Assembly: GCA_038503075.1 (NCBI GenBank) | Contig: JBCAML010000020.1 | Location: 186,001-250,000 of the forward strand | Source: Gyromitra esculenta | Lineage: Eukaryota; Ascomycota; Pezizomycetes; Pezizales; Discinaceae | Direction: 5' to 3' | Length of the DNA: 64,000 nucleotides | Part shown: positions 23,041-35,772 of the stretch, piece after piece | Layout: each line of letters begins with the position of its first letter | How positions within the stretch are numbered: position 1 is the first letter of the stretch | Made by a program: the position numbers and the translations under genes | The notes under the pieces: generated by a model | What the model was told of the DNA's origin: nothing | Database searches by the model: none | What the model saw: the letters and a program-made list of their open reading frames with translations, nothing else

Positions 23041-24400
23041 TCAAGCAAGCGTTTCGCAGTGCCTTACTGGCATATATAGCCCCATGAGCGATGAGATACT
23101 TAATACCGGAAGACCTGACCTTGGCCCCATATTTCTAAGTCCCAGGAATATTCATGATAGTCTCTTCATGACTTATAATGGTACGTGCACCTATCCCTGC
23201 CCGCTCATATCCTATTGCATGTGGCTTGACTCTCACGGCGATACTGGCGATGGCGCCTCCAACCATGATGAGGCCATTGAGAATGCTTCAGATTTCAACA
23301 TTGGCAACCAAAAGGATGAAACGGTCGATGGCGAGCGACTCGACAGGCATAATGATGCTGAGTTAGAAGTAGGCTTCTCCTGGCCTATCTTGAAGAGTCA
23401 CCCAAGAGTCACAGATACTGTAAACCGCTCGAATCGAGACGCTCTAAGTCGAAATTATCCGCAAAAAATGGGGACATCCATTACATCACAGAGAGGGTCA
23501 ATCGGCATCTTAAAAATTCGAAACTCTCGCCTCCGCGTGTAAAGATATGCCATATGACTCAAGCAAGTACATTAGCCCCTAGCTTTAATTATCTGCTACG
23601 ACGCTGACCATTCATCGTTTTCTCTTCCACTGTATCCTATGAACTAGTCGAATTTGCGCGGAAAACCGTGCAAACTTGGGATCGACTTGTCGCAGCCTAT
23701 ACAACCACGGTAAGCTCTAAAAAATCACAGATAGTCATGAACACATAATCGTAATATCGAGATAATTTATATCACATTACATATTTTATGTGAAGTATTC
23801 ATGATATTTAGTGTTTCCTAGATCACAGATTTTGTTTATTTTAGTAAATTGTCGCCAAAAGTGGAAAAATATAACCCTCCTGGTACCAGGGACTCGATTC
23901 CAGGTTATACATTCCAGAAAGAGTAGCAAAATTAGGTGTGAAAGGAGCTATAACCTTTTAGAATTTTCTTAATCCCAAAAGTTGAAATTCAGGTGTAAAA
24001 GTGGCTGTTTTGGGCTGCAAACGGCCAGTGGGAAAAGCTGTTGTAACGTATTCAGAGCCAATTTTAAGGTGTATATCTGATCACAACCTCACAATTCTGC
24101 TACTTCTAGGGACAAGGCGTTGATAACAAAACAAAAATATCAGTCAGTCATAAGATTCACATTAAATGCCGTGAGGTAGGCGCAAAGGGAGTGTTAAAGG
24201 TGTTGCTGAGAAAAGAAGAAATTTGCACGGATTTCCGTGTGAAACGAGAAACTACTCTCCGTGGGATAGGCCATCAGGTCAAGGCGGATAGCTTTTGAAG
24301 TACTGAGAAGACACGACGCAGCTAGAACGTAGGATAACAATTGCGAAGCGATCGAAGGGAGCTAATAGGGACGTTTGTTCATGTCCCAGCTTAAGTAGTG
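23041..24400 (+). pseudogene. ruined copy of the tandem unknown family, split by inserted sequence
   Basis: Residual similarity to the genes at 21.8 and 25.7 kb is visible in three pieces. The first, 23041-23540, has MSDEILNTGRPDL, then an acidic stretch and ERLDRHNDAELEVGFSWPIL. The second, near 23600-23640, reads TLTIHRFLFH in translation. The third, about 24290-24400, corresponds to the AESF...VHVP tail but carries several in-frame stops. About 650 bp between the second and third pieces have no counterpart in the paralogues. Flanks also match: GCAGTTGCAGCC.ACCTGTGGCGG at about 22739 and about 24524. This marks a tandem unit repeat. Confidence 0.65.
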
Positions 24401-25705
24401 TTGGCATATTATAAACCCCCCACATTTTCCCGTATTTTCCCCCACCTCATGATTTCATTGAAAGGCCATTAGCGAGTTTATTGCTATCCAAATACACTCT
24501 ATCATCCTTTATAATAGCAGTTGCAGCCGACCTGTGGCGGCGCAGTCCGCTCAAAACTGTACGACCAGTGGTCTTTAGGGAAGTTAGCTAACCAAGGTCA
24601 TGAGCATCCTGATAGCAACTGACGAAAGTTACTGTTCCATCGACAGTTCCACGTCTACCTTGAAGCGCCAGGTAGTTAATAGTGCTACCTTCTCAGTTCC
24701 GCTCATGAATCAACCATCACCGACACATCAATTCTCGTATGTCGATAGCGCTGCACTGATTGCCTGCACAAGACTCATTTCCGTCTCGATTCTACACATT
24801 TCACGGCAGCGCTAGACCGAAAATCTTCTCTCAGTGACTGGTGCGCACGGTTTGTTTGACAGATCAGCTACCATTGCCATCGCCCTGGATACCGCTCTAG
24901 CCCTACACCCTGCACAACAGTGGACAGTTATTTTGCTGATCCCAGTTACCCCAGATCGATACAAAAGCGGGGCTTTTCTACTCTCTCTTTCTCCTCCTTG
25001 ACCACATTAGTATCTACATCGGATATCTCACCCGAAGTTTGGAAACTTCATATGCAGCTTTCTATCCAGCCACCGAAACCGGAGTCTATGGGATTAACGC
25101 GATGCCTCAGGTTGGCATACCCACCCTGCATCTTGCATCCTCATCCTCATAGATATTTATATAAACATATACCTACCATGGATCCCCCTCATCGATCATC
25201 ATCCCCACAGAGCCTCTTTATCAAACCTGGCCCTCTATTGGCCTCATATACATTCATCTCTACACATACCAATTTTCAAACCTCATTGAAACATTTGCAT
25301 CGGCAAATTGCTTTATGATATTGGCATAGTAAGACTCACGTGTGTATCATGTAATCGGAGATAGAATGTCCCGGCGGGGGTAAATAGTTCTCCTGACTCA
25401 GCTAGAATGTTATCCCGAGATGGATAGAACCGTGCACTCAAAGAAATAGTACGATAGCAATAGTGCTTAGACGGATTTTCCTTAAGTAAGAGTTGTGGGC
25501 GTAGTTTAGTTCGTCATCAATCTTATTCAGTTATCTTCTTCACACTAGCTGCCCTGGTTACCCGCTGTCTTGATCTTATCCCTTATTAGATTTGAGTGTG
25601 GCGGAGGACTTACTATGCACTGCAGTTCCAACAACGCTCACCAAAACTCAACGCGAAGCCCTCTTTCAAAAACATTATACTCAAAGATAATTAATATACA
25701 ACATC
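24401..25705. other. upstream part of the third tandem unit
   Basis: Holds a promoter-like segment homologous to 21180-21370 (ACAAAAGC...CT-rich...ACCACAT.AGTATCTACAT) and an R1 repeat copy at about 25329-25590 inserted between that segment and the 25.7-kb gene. No other gene. Confidence 0.45.
25329..25590 (+). repeat. dispersed repeat R1, long copy
   Basis: About 260 bp from AGTAAGACTCACGTGTGTATC to CCCGCTGTCTTGATC...TTATTAG, aligning over its length with 33551-33815 and 40305-40560. All copies are in the same orientation. Size and edges would fit a solo LTR, but I do not see a certain target duplication. Confidence 0.6.
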
Positions 25706-26362
25706 ATGTCCACTCCGGGTAATGAGAACAATAGTTCTATCGAGCAAGATGTTCTTAGAGGCTGGCCGGCTTGCCACAGCCGCATGTCCAGTGAAACTCT
25801 CAATGCCGCGCGCCATGACCTCGTCTTGCTACTATCAGCCCTCGGGCCAATCCATCACAACCTATATCAAACATACAATGATATGGATATCCATCTCACC
25901 AAAATTGTTTTCTGCTGCCAGCAACTAGAGATTTACAGTGATACCAATAATACCTCTCCCACTCCTCACGAGACGTTCGAGAACACCCCCAAATCCGAAT
26001 CGGATGACGAAGGTGACGATATAACCGATAGCGACCGCCTAGACTCATACAAATATGCTAATGATTTGGGAGTCGGCCCCCGCGGTGCTATTCTCAGCCA
26101 GTGTCTTCCAAAAATCATGGATATCGTGCACCGCACAAACTTATGCATGCTACGAGTCGGTTACCCCCCACAAAGCATGGCTGACCTCCGATACACAACT
26201 GAGAGCGCCAATTACAATCTAGGCAAGTTTGAGACTCTTGCCTCCGCTTGCCGGGATATGTTGGACGATTCAGGAGACCTAATCGAAGCCCAACTTCATT
26301 TCTCGGCTGCCACTCTTGTCATTCACCGACTTCTCTTTCACAATACAGTTGTGGAAGTCTAG
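25706..26362 (+). CDS. unknown acidic-linker protein, paralogue with early stop
   Basis: A 218-residue frame paralogous to the gene at 21.8 kb. Matching blocks are VLRGWPACHSRMS, RHDLVLLLSALGPIHHNLY, an acidic linker (KSESDDEGDD), DRLDSYKYAND, NLCMLRVGYPPQSM and LVIHRLLFHN. The frame ends at TAG 26360-26362. The sequence beyond continues in the same frame as AESFRKNWAKTK and FAHFPV, which match the paralogue's AESFRLYWENLRK and VHVPV tail. So the gene has lost about 40 C-terminal residues to a nonsense change, equivalent to a Glu codon in the intact copy. It may still be expressed as a shorter protein. Confidence 0.7.
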   Translation: MSTPGNENNSSIEQDVLRGWPACHSRMSSETLNAARHDLVLLLSALGPIHHNLYQTYNDMDIHLTKIVFCCQQLEIYSDTNNTSPTPHETFENTPKSESDDEGDDITDSDRLDSYKYANDLGVGPRGAILSQCLPKIMDIVHRTNLCMLRVGYPPQSMADLRYTTESANYNLGKFETLASACRDMLDDSGDLIEAQLHFSAATLVIHRLLFHNTVVEV

Positions 26363-29300
26363 GCGGAGAGCTTCCGAAAGAACTGGGCAAAGACGAAGCA
26401 GCTAGTGATGGAGTATAGCAATGGCGATGTTATTGAATGGAATGGATTGAGGATGTTTGCTCATTTCCCAGTTGTAGTAGTACTAGTAGAACTCATTTAC
26501 GTATCCAACCCTTGGGTTGTGGCGATCGCACTAAGTAACTAAAAATAAAACAAAATACAAAAAAAATACAACCAACAACCAACAATCACCGCCCATAAAC
26601 ACCTCTTTGACACTCCAAAAAAATACTAAAAATCTATCACTTGCTCACCTCCTTTCTCTATTCTAACCTGGCAATGCCTCAAATATCCGCTACTCCCTTA
26701 CTCCTCAGCTCACCCACTTTTCCCCCACTTTTTATCTCTCCAGATCGCCATACCCCCATTCTAATTGCTCGTTCCCCAGTTTAATTAGTGATATATTAGT
26801 ATATTGTGACAATTTTGGAACTGGAGACAACTATTATATCCGCGATGCAACTGATTCACTAAGGCGCCAGGACATGCATAGGGCCCCCTCTCACTTTCCG
26901 TCACTAAATGACTAGTGCTAATATATCAGTTCACGTTGACATAAACTTCTAACACCACATGTACTGCTGCAGCTATGTAAACATGCTCTTATCCATTCGG
27001 ACATCGACCTCTCTCCTGCCAGCCAGTCCACTGGATCAAATACCGCCCAGGCAGAAAATTATTCATCCTCTATCGCGGTAGATTAGGTGCCCGTTCAGAG
27101 CTACAATAGTCTCACAACTTAGTCGCATTAGTCCATAACTCAAAGCTTTCAAAACAGTTCACATATGAAATTTCCTCTACGTAACATCCTTACGGCGATG
27201 AATCACCCCATCTTGCGCGAGATTACCTGTTTGTTAGAATGGTCTTCACACACTATACCAGACCTGAACATCGATGATTGTGTCGCTGTCTAACGGGGCT
27301 CTGATGCTACACATAGGAGCCTGTGACCACAGAATCCTTCAATAGCACTTAGTTAATCCATACCTCAGGGCAGTGTCACTTGCCACACCAAGCACAGCTG
27401 TAGGACTAACCCCCGGCTTTTGCTTGTATTCCGATCTATCGCGGCTCCCAGACAAGCGCCATACCAAACCACTACTTTGTGCTGCCGGCACCTCACGAAT
27501 TACTTTAAGCGAGAGATCCTGCCACTACATATGACTGACTGTGTGCCGATAGAGCGTTTGATAGCTGAGCCATTGATTTAAAATACATTCGATTGAACCC
27601 ATCACTGCTCGTTTAATCTAAATATACGCAACAGAAGGGTCGGGTCGGTGGCCCACCACTGAGGATGGCACATTACGGACCTTTAAGTTATGTTGTAGTA
27701 TAAAAGAACATTTTGCTACGAACGCTGCTCTATCTCTGGTGTCGCCCGTATTCGACACTGATTCCATTACCTCTCATTCAATCCATTTCTGAGACTGCAA
27801 GGGCTACGAGAATCGAGTATTATCCTTGTCCAACTCTAATTAACACTGCTCGGCTATTTCATGGACCGTCAAGAATTTTTAGCCAAATTTGATGCGAAAA
27901 TCAGCAGGTATTGAGAAAGTACCTTGCCACTACTAAACCTCCCAAAAATCATAGAAAGATAAATTACCATAAATACAGCCTGAAAAACACATTTCTAGCT
28001 TCTGGTGTGTTATATAGTGGATAGTTATATAACTATGTAAACAACTGTATCCCAAAATTTTACTACTATTTTTGTTGCCATGTACTCAGATATACATACT
28101 AAGTATGTTTGGTCACTGATCCTAAACAAGCCTCAAAAACACAGTATTTATATATTCTTACTTATATTTTAACACAATTTTTCTTAATATCAAATAGCTG
28201 TGCAGCTTTCCGTTAACTCAACTGTGTGTAACCTTCTTACCTAGCCATGAATTTATAAATTAGATATTGTCAGTGTTATGAGGAATTTTAGCGGACGTAA
28301 ATATGACCTTGGCCTAGCGGCGATGAAATACTAGACTGTATATTCCTGCAGTCTAGAAGTGCTGAGATATCAGATAGAGAGTGTATGGATGGGTAATTTT
28401 AATAAATATATTTCTGAGATACTCAGATAGAACCTGATAGAGTGAGTAGTTTCATTTGCTATATGGAAGTGAGATGATGGGTACCAAAAATATCTTCCAA
28501 CTTGAAGGGTCAACTACATTACCAGAGAATACTGCTACAGTTATGAGAAGGCGATTCAAGAATTCTTTATTAGCTAGACATTCCTATGCTAGAAAAATAA
28601 TAAGGGCACAGGCGAGTATATCGTGTAGTTGTTGCCGACCCCAAAATGGCACAAAAAATTTGGCCAACAAAAGCGTTGCTACAGCCCATAGGATAGAGTT
28701 TTCTGTGTCCACATGAACGATCTTACATCGCCCTGTCCGGATTACGTCCAATTTTATTACAACTTCTTTCTCGTTATCCCTATGTACCATAAATGTCCAT
28801 AGTCCATAGAATTGCTACTCCGTTATGACTGTTCTCGATCTAGCGTATTCACATTGTCTCCTTGACACATAACAGCATCTCTCCCACTATGGTCCAAAAC
28901 CGCTCCGAGGCTTTATGTGCCGAGCATCAATTTCCCGTTTGCATTTGATTTGCGTATTTAAGGAGAATATCAACTCCAAAGATAGGTGAGAGGAATCCTT
29001 GTTCCGTGTCGAACGATCTTGTGCTTACCCAGGCCTACCTGCCCAGCGTTACCGGAAAACTGCAGGTATCCTGCAAAACCATCTGAACAGCATTCTTTCA
29101 TTCATAGATGTATTTAACGCGACCAAGATGTGTGAGTAACACCTGTGCGAGACATATCACAAGGCTTCACATACATGTATTCGCTCTGGCGTGGATCACT
29201 ACTACGGCAAAGCAACCATTCAATGTAGCGCTTCTTCATTGCCATTTCACAAGAATAGAGAGTGCGTTCCCGTACTATTCTTTTTTCAATTGGGGAGAGT

Positions 29301-30680
29301 TGATTCTTGTATACGTTAGTGTAAGCGTAGAGCATTCTAGAACTGCCTATTGCCTCTCACTCTATCATCACGAGACCGGCTACCGATCATGGTACGTAAG
29401 CACTTGTGAACGGTTGACTATTTCAATAGGAATTTCGTGTCGGTTAAACACGTGATCTATAGTGTAATTGCAGAGTTTTCCTATATTCGTTTAATATTCT
29501 CTCGAAGCTATGGGATAAGGCAATTGATTTTATGTATTTGTATGGCCTAAATTCTGGAGGGTTTCCAGCTCCACATACAATCTACAATAACTCAAGCCCT
29601 CAGACAGCCCCAGGCTTGGCATTGGGTCTTTGTATTAGCGCTCCGCACGGAATGTTCCTCTTCACAGGGAGACAACAACCATATATAACGATCTCACGCG
29701 GATTAATACGTTACTTCTCAATAGCACGAATGCACTTCCCAGTGGTGTGGCTCGCAAATTCGAGCTTGCTTAGCACATCAGGAAATGTCGCTTCTATCAT
29801 CTGGTGGATCTTTCTTTCCTCCATTAGGCTTGGCAAACATCCAGCGATCTAAGACCAATTAACAATAGCAAATTATAGGGAAACAATGCTCAACCGAATT
29901 TTGCTTACTCCCATGTATAACTCTAATTGCCAAGTGTATAAAAATCTGACACCCATATCAATCGTGGGGCGGTAGGTGATACCTATATAATGGTCACTTC
30001 CATGTAGTGACGGTAAGGGTGTGACTGCGCCGCTAGAAACGGAAATCTCGGACAATCTACTGTTGACGGTCACCTGGAACTAAAAGGAAGGAGTAGCAAA
30101 GAGGGCAACTCTGGTGCTAGCGACGGCAGGTCGTTTTCTTCTACCACACGGCTGAGAATCTGCCCGAACCCAACGCCACATTGTGCAGCAATGGCAATCG
30201 TACGGCACGCCGTCCCCTATATAAGACAGCTCATTCATCCCACGTCACACGTTTCTCGCCGCTCGTTGTTTCCGCCGCTGACGACCAAGGACTGCGCCCC
30301 CCAGCTGACTGAGCAGCTCCTGCAGAAATTTGTGCCAGCAATCAAAGACCATAGCTGCCTCTTAGAAAATGCCCGCAGGCGGGTGGTCCTCCCGTGCAAT
30401 GAGGACAAGATGATGACTCAACAATCAGCGATGGAATCCCGCAGCGCAATCACCTTTAACAAATCCCTCGGATTTCATTGGAACAAAGGGCTTGCCTTGC
30501 ATGGAAGGAAATAGAGTTATCCTTCCGTTTGCGAGTGAGAGCCACTGTCATCTACTGGGCTCGCCACCACTCTGTTGGACCGACTCCCACGACGGAGATA
30601 AAAACTAGAAATACCCTTAGTTATACGACCCAGCTACCCGTTAGTTTCTCTAGCTATCAAGCGTGAACAAACAGAAGTGG

Positions 30681-30785
30681 GAGTGGGATGTTGCAGGGGG
30701 TTGCTACCCTCAATGCTTACATACTCTAGTTCGTAGAGTATGTAAGCGCCCCTAATGCCACTCGTTGATCACTGCAATCCCACTC
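30681..30785. repeat. nested inverted repeat (fold-back of about 105 bp)
   Basis: The inner stem GCTTACATACTCT at 30715-30727 pairs exactly with 30735-30747 across a 7-nt loop. An outer stem pairs GAGTGGGAT..TTGCAG at 30681-30696 with CTGCAATCCCACTC at 30772-30785. The whole would fold into one long two-part hairpin, as in a tiny MITE or a structured RNA. Non-coding. Confidence 0.7.
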
Positions 30786-31440
30786 ATATCCCTATCTAAA
30801 AGCAAGACGGCTTAGAAGACTAACGTACGGTCTCAGCATAGACAGAATATTTCACCACGAAGCTTGATCAGGGAAGGGTGGTTCATTATATTGCTAGCCA
30901 CCCAGAGTTGGAGGTATGCCGAATTATCTTTCAGTGGTTAAGGGGTTACAGTTTCTGCACGATCAATATATCGTGCACGCTAGTAAGATTCCTTCCCTCA
31001 CTACAATAGTTTACACCATATCCTGTTGACTCTATAGATATCAAATTTCGAGATCTAATGTACCGGAGAATATCTCCTTGCTTCGACGTAGTCCCGATTG
31101 ACTTTGCTCTCACAGATGTTGAAAATCCAAAGGGTATCAATATGGAGGTGGAGGGATTTGGCACAGTGCAATATATGGCACTAGAGTGTTCTGAGAAGGA
31201 TTATAGTATGGCCATTGCAGAAATAGCATAACTCACCTACTAAATAAAGTAAAAATGATCTACAGGAGAATTTTCAATGGTGACTAATGGTGACTATGTG
31301 TACCGGCCTATTACCTAATCTCTGGTGCTCACCTTTTCGGGGAAGGATTCGCGGGTCTTATCGTAGCTATGGCGCACGCATAGATAAATGTAGGCCAATC
31401 AGTTATCTTTGTGGGACGCCTTTGTCTTACAGGAGGGAAG

Positions 31441-31671
31441 GGCCAGATGGCGGACACTGTCTGATGGAGGACAGGGGTCAGGTCTACTTGGCAAGAACTT
31501 GGCAAGAACTATAGAGAGGGTACAGAACTATTATGAGAGTACAGGACTATAATACAGCTACCAAAAAATTTAGAAAATCAGTACCCTATCCATAGTCCTG
31601 TACCCTCTTGATAGCTCTTTGCCAAGCCCCAGACCCCTGTCCACCATTAGACCGTGTCCGCCATCCGGCCG
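31441..31671. mobile_element. fold-back MITE of about 230 bp with about 80-bp inverted arms
   Basis: The left arm from 31441 (GGCCAGATGGCGGACACTGT, then GGACAGGGGTC, CTTGGCAAGAAC, GAGGGTACAG) is mirrored by the right arm ending at 31671 (CTGTACCCTC, CTTTGCCAAG, GACCCCTGTCC, GTGTCCGCCATCCGGCC). The left arm carries an 11-bp tandem duplication (TTGGCAAGAAC twice). The centre is about 30-50 bp with no coding capacity. Confidence 0.8.
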
Positions 31672-31680
31672 TTACCCCCT

Positions 31681-32090
31681 GTACCAATCATGCCAGGCCA
31701 CCCATAAAAATTCGTGAAAAACTCTTCGGTTTATATATCTCTTTTACTGCTGCTCTCAATACAAAGTCCCCTTGGATGTATGCTCTCTCTCTATATTAGT
31801 CTATTAATTTACTTCTAGAGAAAAAAAAATACAATGATAGGTGATGCGTATATTCGGTCATCATCTCGGTATTTGTCAGAACATTATTTCACTTTGCACT
31901 TTCTAAATCCAAAATCTGAGTTTTATTTCGCCACAATCACACTTTGCAGAACCCTGTAAAAATATCCAGAGCTTTATCGGTATAATTGTAGATCTTCTAT
32001 CTTTTCCTGAGCAATTTGGCTAGCCGTGGGTATAATTATAACGGGTCAAAAGTGATGGGCTGCATTTAGCATTGCGCATGCTACAGAATC
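31681..32090 (+). repeat. dispersed repeat R3, copy B
   Basis: Aligns with 18500-18890 in the same orientation. It begins GTACCAATCATGCCA just after the fold-back element and ends near GCATTGCGCATGCTACAGAATC. Confidence 0.6.
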
Positions 32091-33550
32091 AAGAGGCTAA
32101 ATTTTGAGTTCCTGCCCCGGTCTCTGTGGGACAAATTTTCCTTGGGTGGTAACTCGCTCGGTCCTTTCCTACACTTTAAATCTAACAATGCGAATCTAGC
32201 GAGAAATTTCATCAATAATATGTCGCTGCTCAAGTCCACTTAAAGAAAAACCATCACACAAATGAGCACGCACGAGTGGTTCATACCTTATATTGCAATT
32301 TAGAAAGGGGTGTGTGCCGTGGACGTAATGCTAAACTACCAAACGTCTCAACACGAGCGCCAAATCAATTGTCGTTACCTTATTGTTTACATCCACTACC
32401 ATTATTAACAAAATACCGGTGAATTCCGCAATATATCTTACTGTTATATGACTTCAAGGGGGGGTGGGTTGATTATGGTAGTTGGTGCAAAAAAACCGCA
32501 ATCGATAAACATCAACTACTCGGAGGTTCACCTATTTATAAGTTTCCCCCAAACATAGAGGCATGGCCATATAAGTTGGAACTGGCGTTGGAAAAAGGCA
32601 AAATGATTCTGTCTCGTCCTAGCGGAGAATCATGCACGAACGTCCTACCAATAATGTCGAGATATCTCGCAGAACAATAACCTTTTGCGAGAACGCGCTC
32701 AGAGCTGCCAGATTTGGGAATAGATCATGTGTTCAATCGCGACAACACTGTATGAAGAGCGTAGAGGTAGTATTTGCCGCGTGCCGAGGTGCTGCTATTA
32801 TTCCCTCGATTGAAGTCAAAAGATTGGGCAGGGTAACATCGCCAAGCCTCTGTCCACGCCACTTACCCCTCTATCGCGAACAATATTAGGCACACGTTAT
32901 CAGAGCTACATGCAAAACCATTCACCACCCCCTTGCACAAACGAACCAAATACCAAGTTGTTTCTTGCTATTTGGCACGGAAAATATTCATTCAGGTTTG
33001 CTTAAAGCGAGAGAAAAGGTAGAAACCAACTGATTGCCACCGACCAACTTCCTTAACTGCCCCATCAAGAGGAGTGCCCGGAGCTTCACGATAAGGAGTG
33101 TGAATTTCTGAGAAATTAAATTGATGACTGAGTGAAACCATCACCTTTCTTCCAAGCAGTTCAAGATCCAAAAATACAATATCGAGCAGACATTCCTAGG
33201 GAGATATCACTCCTTTCCCTCTCCCAATGCACCTATTAACAACACCTAGTTTAGCATATTAGACTTCCTGGAAAAGTCCTACATCAGTTGAAGGATTTCA
33301 TTCAGCACTGCTGGCACATTCCTTTACTTTCACGGCACGACAATTAACATCAGATTCTTCCAGAAGGTGCCGGAAATACTCCTTGATAACATTAGACCCT
33401 GTGAAATATTTCCTCATCATTCCATGGAATTGAGAATACCGGAGCATTTCTCATCACTTTCGCGAACAATGCTGTCATGGCTATACCTCTTTGCGCATCT
33501 TGATATGACAATACGTTTGCAAGGTTAATTTGTGATTTTAGGCTTGTCAA

Positions 33551-33815
33551 AGTAAGGCTTACGTGTGTATCATGTGGTCGGAGATAGAGTGCCCAGGCGC
33601 AGGTAAATGATTCTCCCGTCTCAGATAATACTTTATCCCGTGTTGGATAGAATAGTGTTCTTCAAGAGATAATGCAATAGCAATGAGTACGACGACTAAT
33701 TTTCTTTAAATAGGAGTTGTGAGAACATTTTAGTTCAGCATCAATCTTATTCAGTATCCCCCTCATACCAGCTATTCTGTTTACCCGCTGCCCTGACCCC
33801 ATATTTTATTAAGGC
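33551..33815 (+). repeat. dispersed repeat R1, long copy
   Basis: Aligns with 25329-25590 and 40305-40560: ACGTGTGTATCATG, CGGAGATAGAGTG, TTGGATAGAAT, TTTTAGTTCA.CATCAATC.TATTCAG and TTTACCCGCTG at matching spacing. Confidence 0.6.
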
Positions 33816-35772
33816 TCACATCAGGCTTAGCGACACATCACACGTTTGACCGGACTACAGCGAAGCACATGCCGCGCCATCGCAATAACTCGTTGCATCA
33901 TAAGCATTGGGTGAGATTGGATTTACATTCTTCAGACTGAACCCTAGTAATATCGTATATCAGGAACAGACCTAGAATATTACAGAGGCTCTGATTCAGT
34001 ACCACACCGATCGCCATGGAGCAAACAGCTGCATTGTTGGTATTATACTTATCGATACAATTATATTCTAGGCGTAACCATCACTCTGGCTAAGTCTAGC
34101 TCCGCGTTCTGAAAAATTTCTGATCTCGCATTTACAGCGCTCTTCTAACAATTGTATCTAGTCCTTAATTTTTACGCCTTTGTTTGTGCGCCAATGTTCC
34201 ATAGGACTAGTAACGTTCAATGTTCCTCTTGTCATTTAGCACATTCTGACGAACTACCCCGTTGACAACCTACGATCCGGTGTGCAAACCTTCTTTACAT
34301 GAAGCTATTCCAATCAAAATTACAATACTGTTCTCCACTCTTCACTGTTCACCCCATTTCAAGATATTTGCTAACAACTCCCATCAGAACCATTCGCTCA
34401 GGACTACACCTGGTAATCGTTAGCGCATAATTAATACCAATCCTCTACTACGATCAGATTAATAGTCCCTAAGTTTGCGACGATTGTACATTTTCTCCAA
34501 TGCTGATTCTATAGACACGCCCGAAAAGTTCCCTTGGAAACTCATGGACGACTAGAATCTACTTTTATTCAAGATGGTCGTTCCATTTTGCACTAAAATG
34601 GGGAGGCTAACACAGCCTCCTTTCAGAAAGCCTAAAGGAAATCCACTGCTTATAACTTAGCCGATGCGAGACAGCCACACAAAGTTACCCAAACACTCGT
34701 TGTGTGTGCACGACAATTCGCATCAGGATACGTCACTCGACTGTTGAGACATAAATAGTCACTCGGAATAAAATTGGGTTTAACTAATTTTTACTAACGT
34801 GGTTTCTAACAGAGATAGAGCTAGAAAACAATCTTAAAAACCCTCGATTCAAGCTGTCGAGCAATTGTCAAACTAGGCATTTATTTATAGCGAACGAACT
34901 CCAAGAAACGTGATACCACACTGGGCTATGCAACTAGGGTTTACGATACTTCCCTTGATTTAAAATACTTTGCAACAAATAGGAATTGAACATTACTTAG
35001 CGAAGATTAAGTATTACGCATGTCATGGCAAAATTATTCCTGGATTATATCTAAGAAGCTGGAATAGTAATCGCAAACATCATTGTCCTTTCAGTTACTC
35101 TGACAATAACAGTGGTTGACGGACTATGTAGAACAGTACTACCCGTCGAGAACGTTGCATCGCATAGATCACACATCTTTTCATGTACCAAGGGACACCT
35201 TCAACTTTTAACGGTATTACTGGACCTTGTTTCTGAATGTATCGGTTTACGTAGAACATAAGATAGTTAGTACTACTAAGTGTCCCTATGATCTACAGCT
35301 TTACCCCATCAAGTATTAAACATTGGCCTAATTAATACCATATATAACACACAGGGGGGAATCACACTTCCCTGGAATACCAGGTCATATCCCGAAAGAA
35401 CAATATAAGTCTCACGACAATTAGCTATACCATTAGAGATTGCTAGCTAATGAATTCTTTCTCAGGGTGAGCAATTAATAAAATTATAACCCAGCTTATC
35501 TAAAATTGATAATGAGTTCCCTACTTGATATCTGACTCCTACATCAATATTTGCTATACCACTTACCATTTATTGTAGTGTGTATCTTGCCGCAAAAACA
35601 CGCCTCTTACCATCGTACAAGGATACTCTTCCCACCGTTATTTATAACTTAGTGATAACTCGCGCTACAGGCTTCTAACCCAGTCAAACAATATCTATCG
35701 ACACGGTAGATATACATATAACTCGATCCAGCTATCGCCCCTACCGCTATTTACAGAGCTCCCATCCTGGCG

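Larger units (their letters stand above)
26363..35772. other. 9.4-kb gene desert
   Basis: I find no gene that I can defend in this AT-rich stretch. The most gene-like frame is an ATG at 30191 encoding 107 residues, without recognisable features. The stretch contains hairpins at 30.7 kb, the fold-back element at 31.4 kb, repeat R3 copy B and a copy of R1. Confidence 0.45.
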
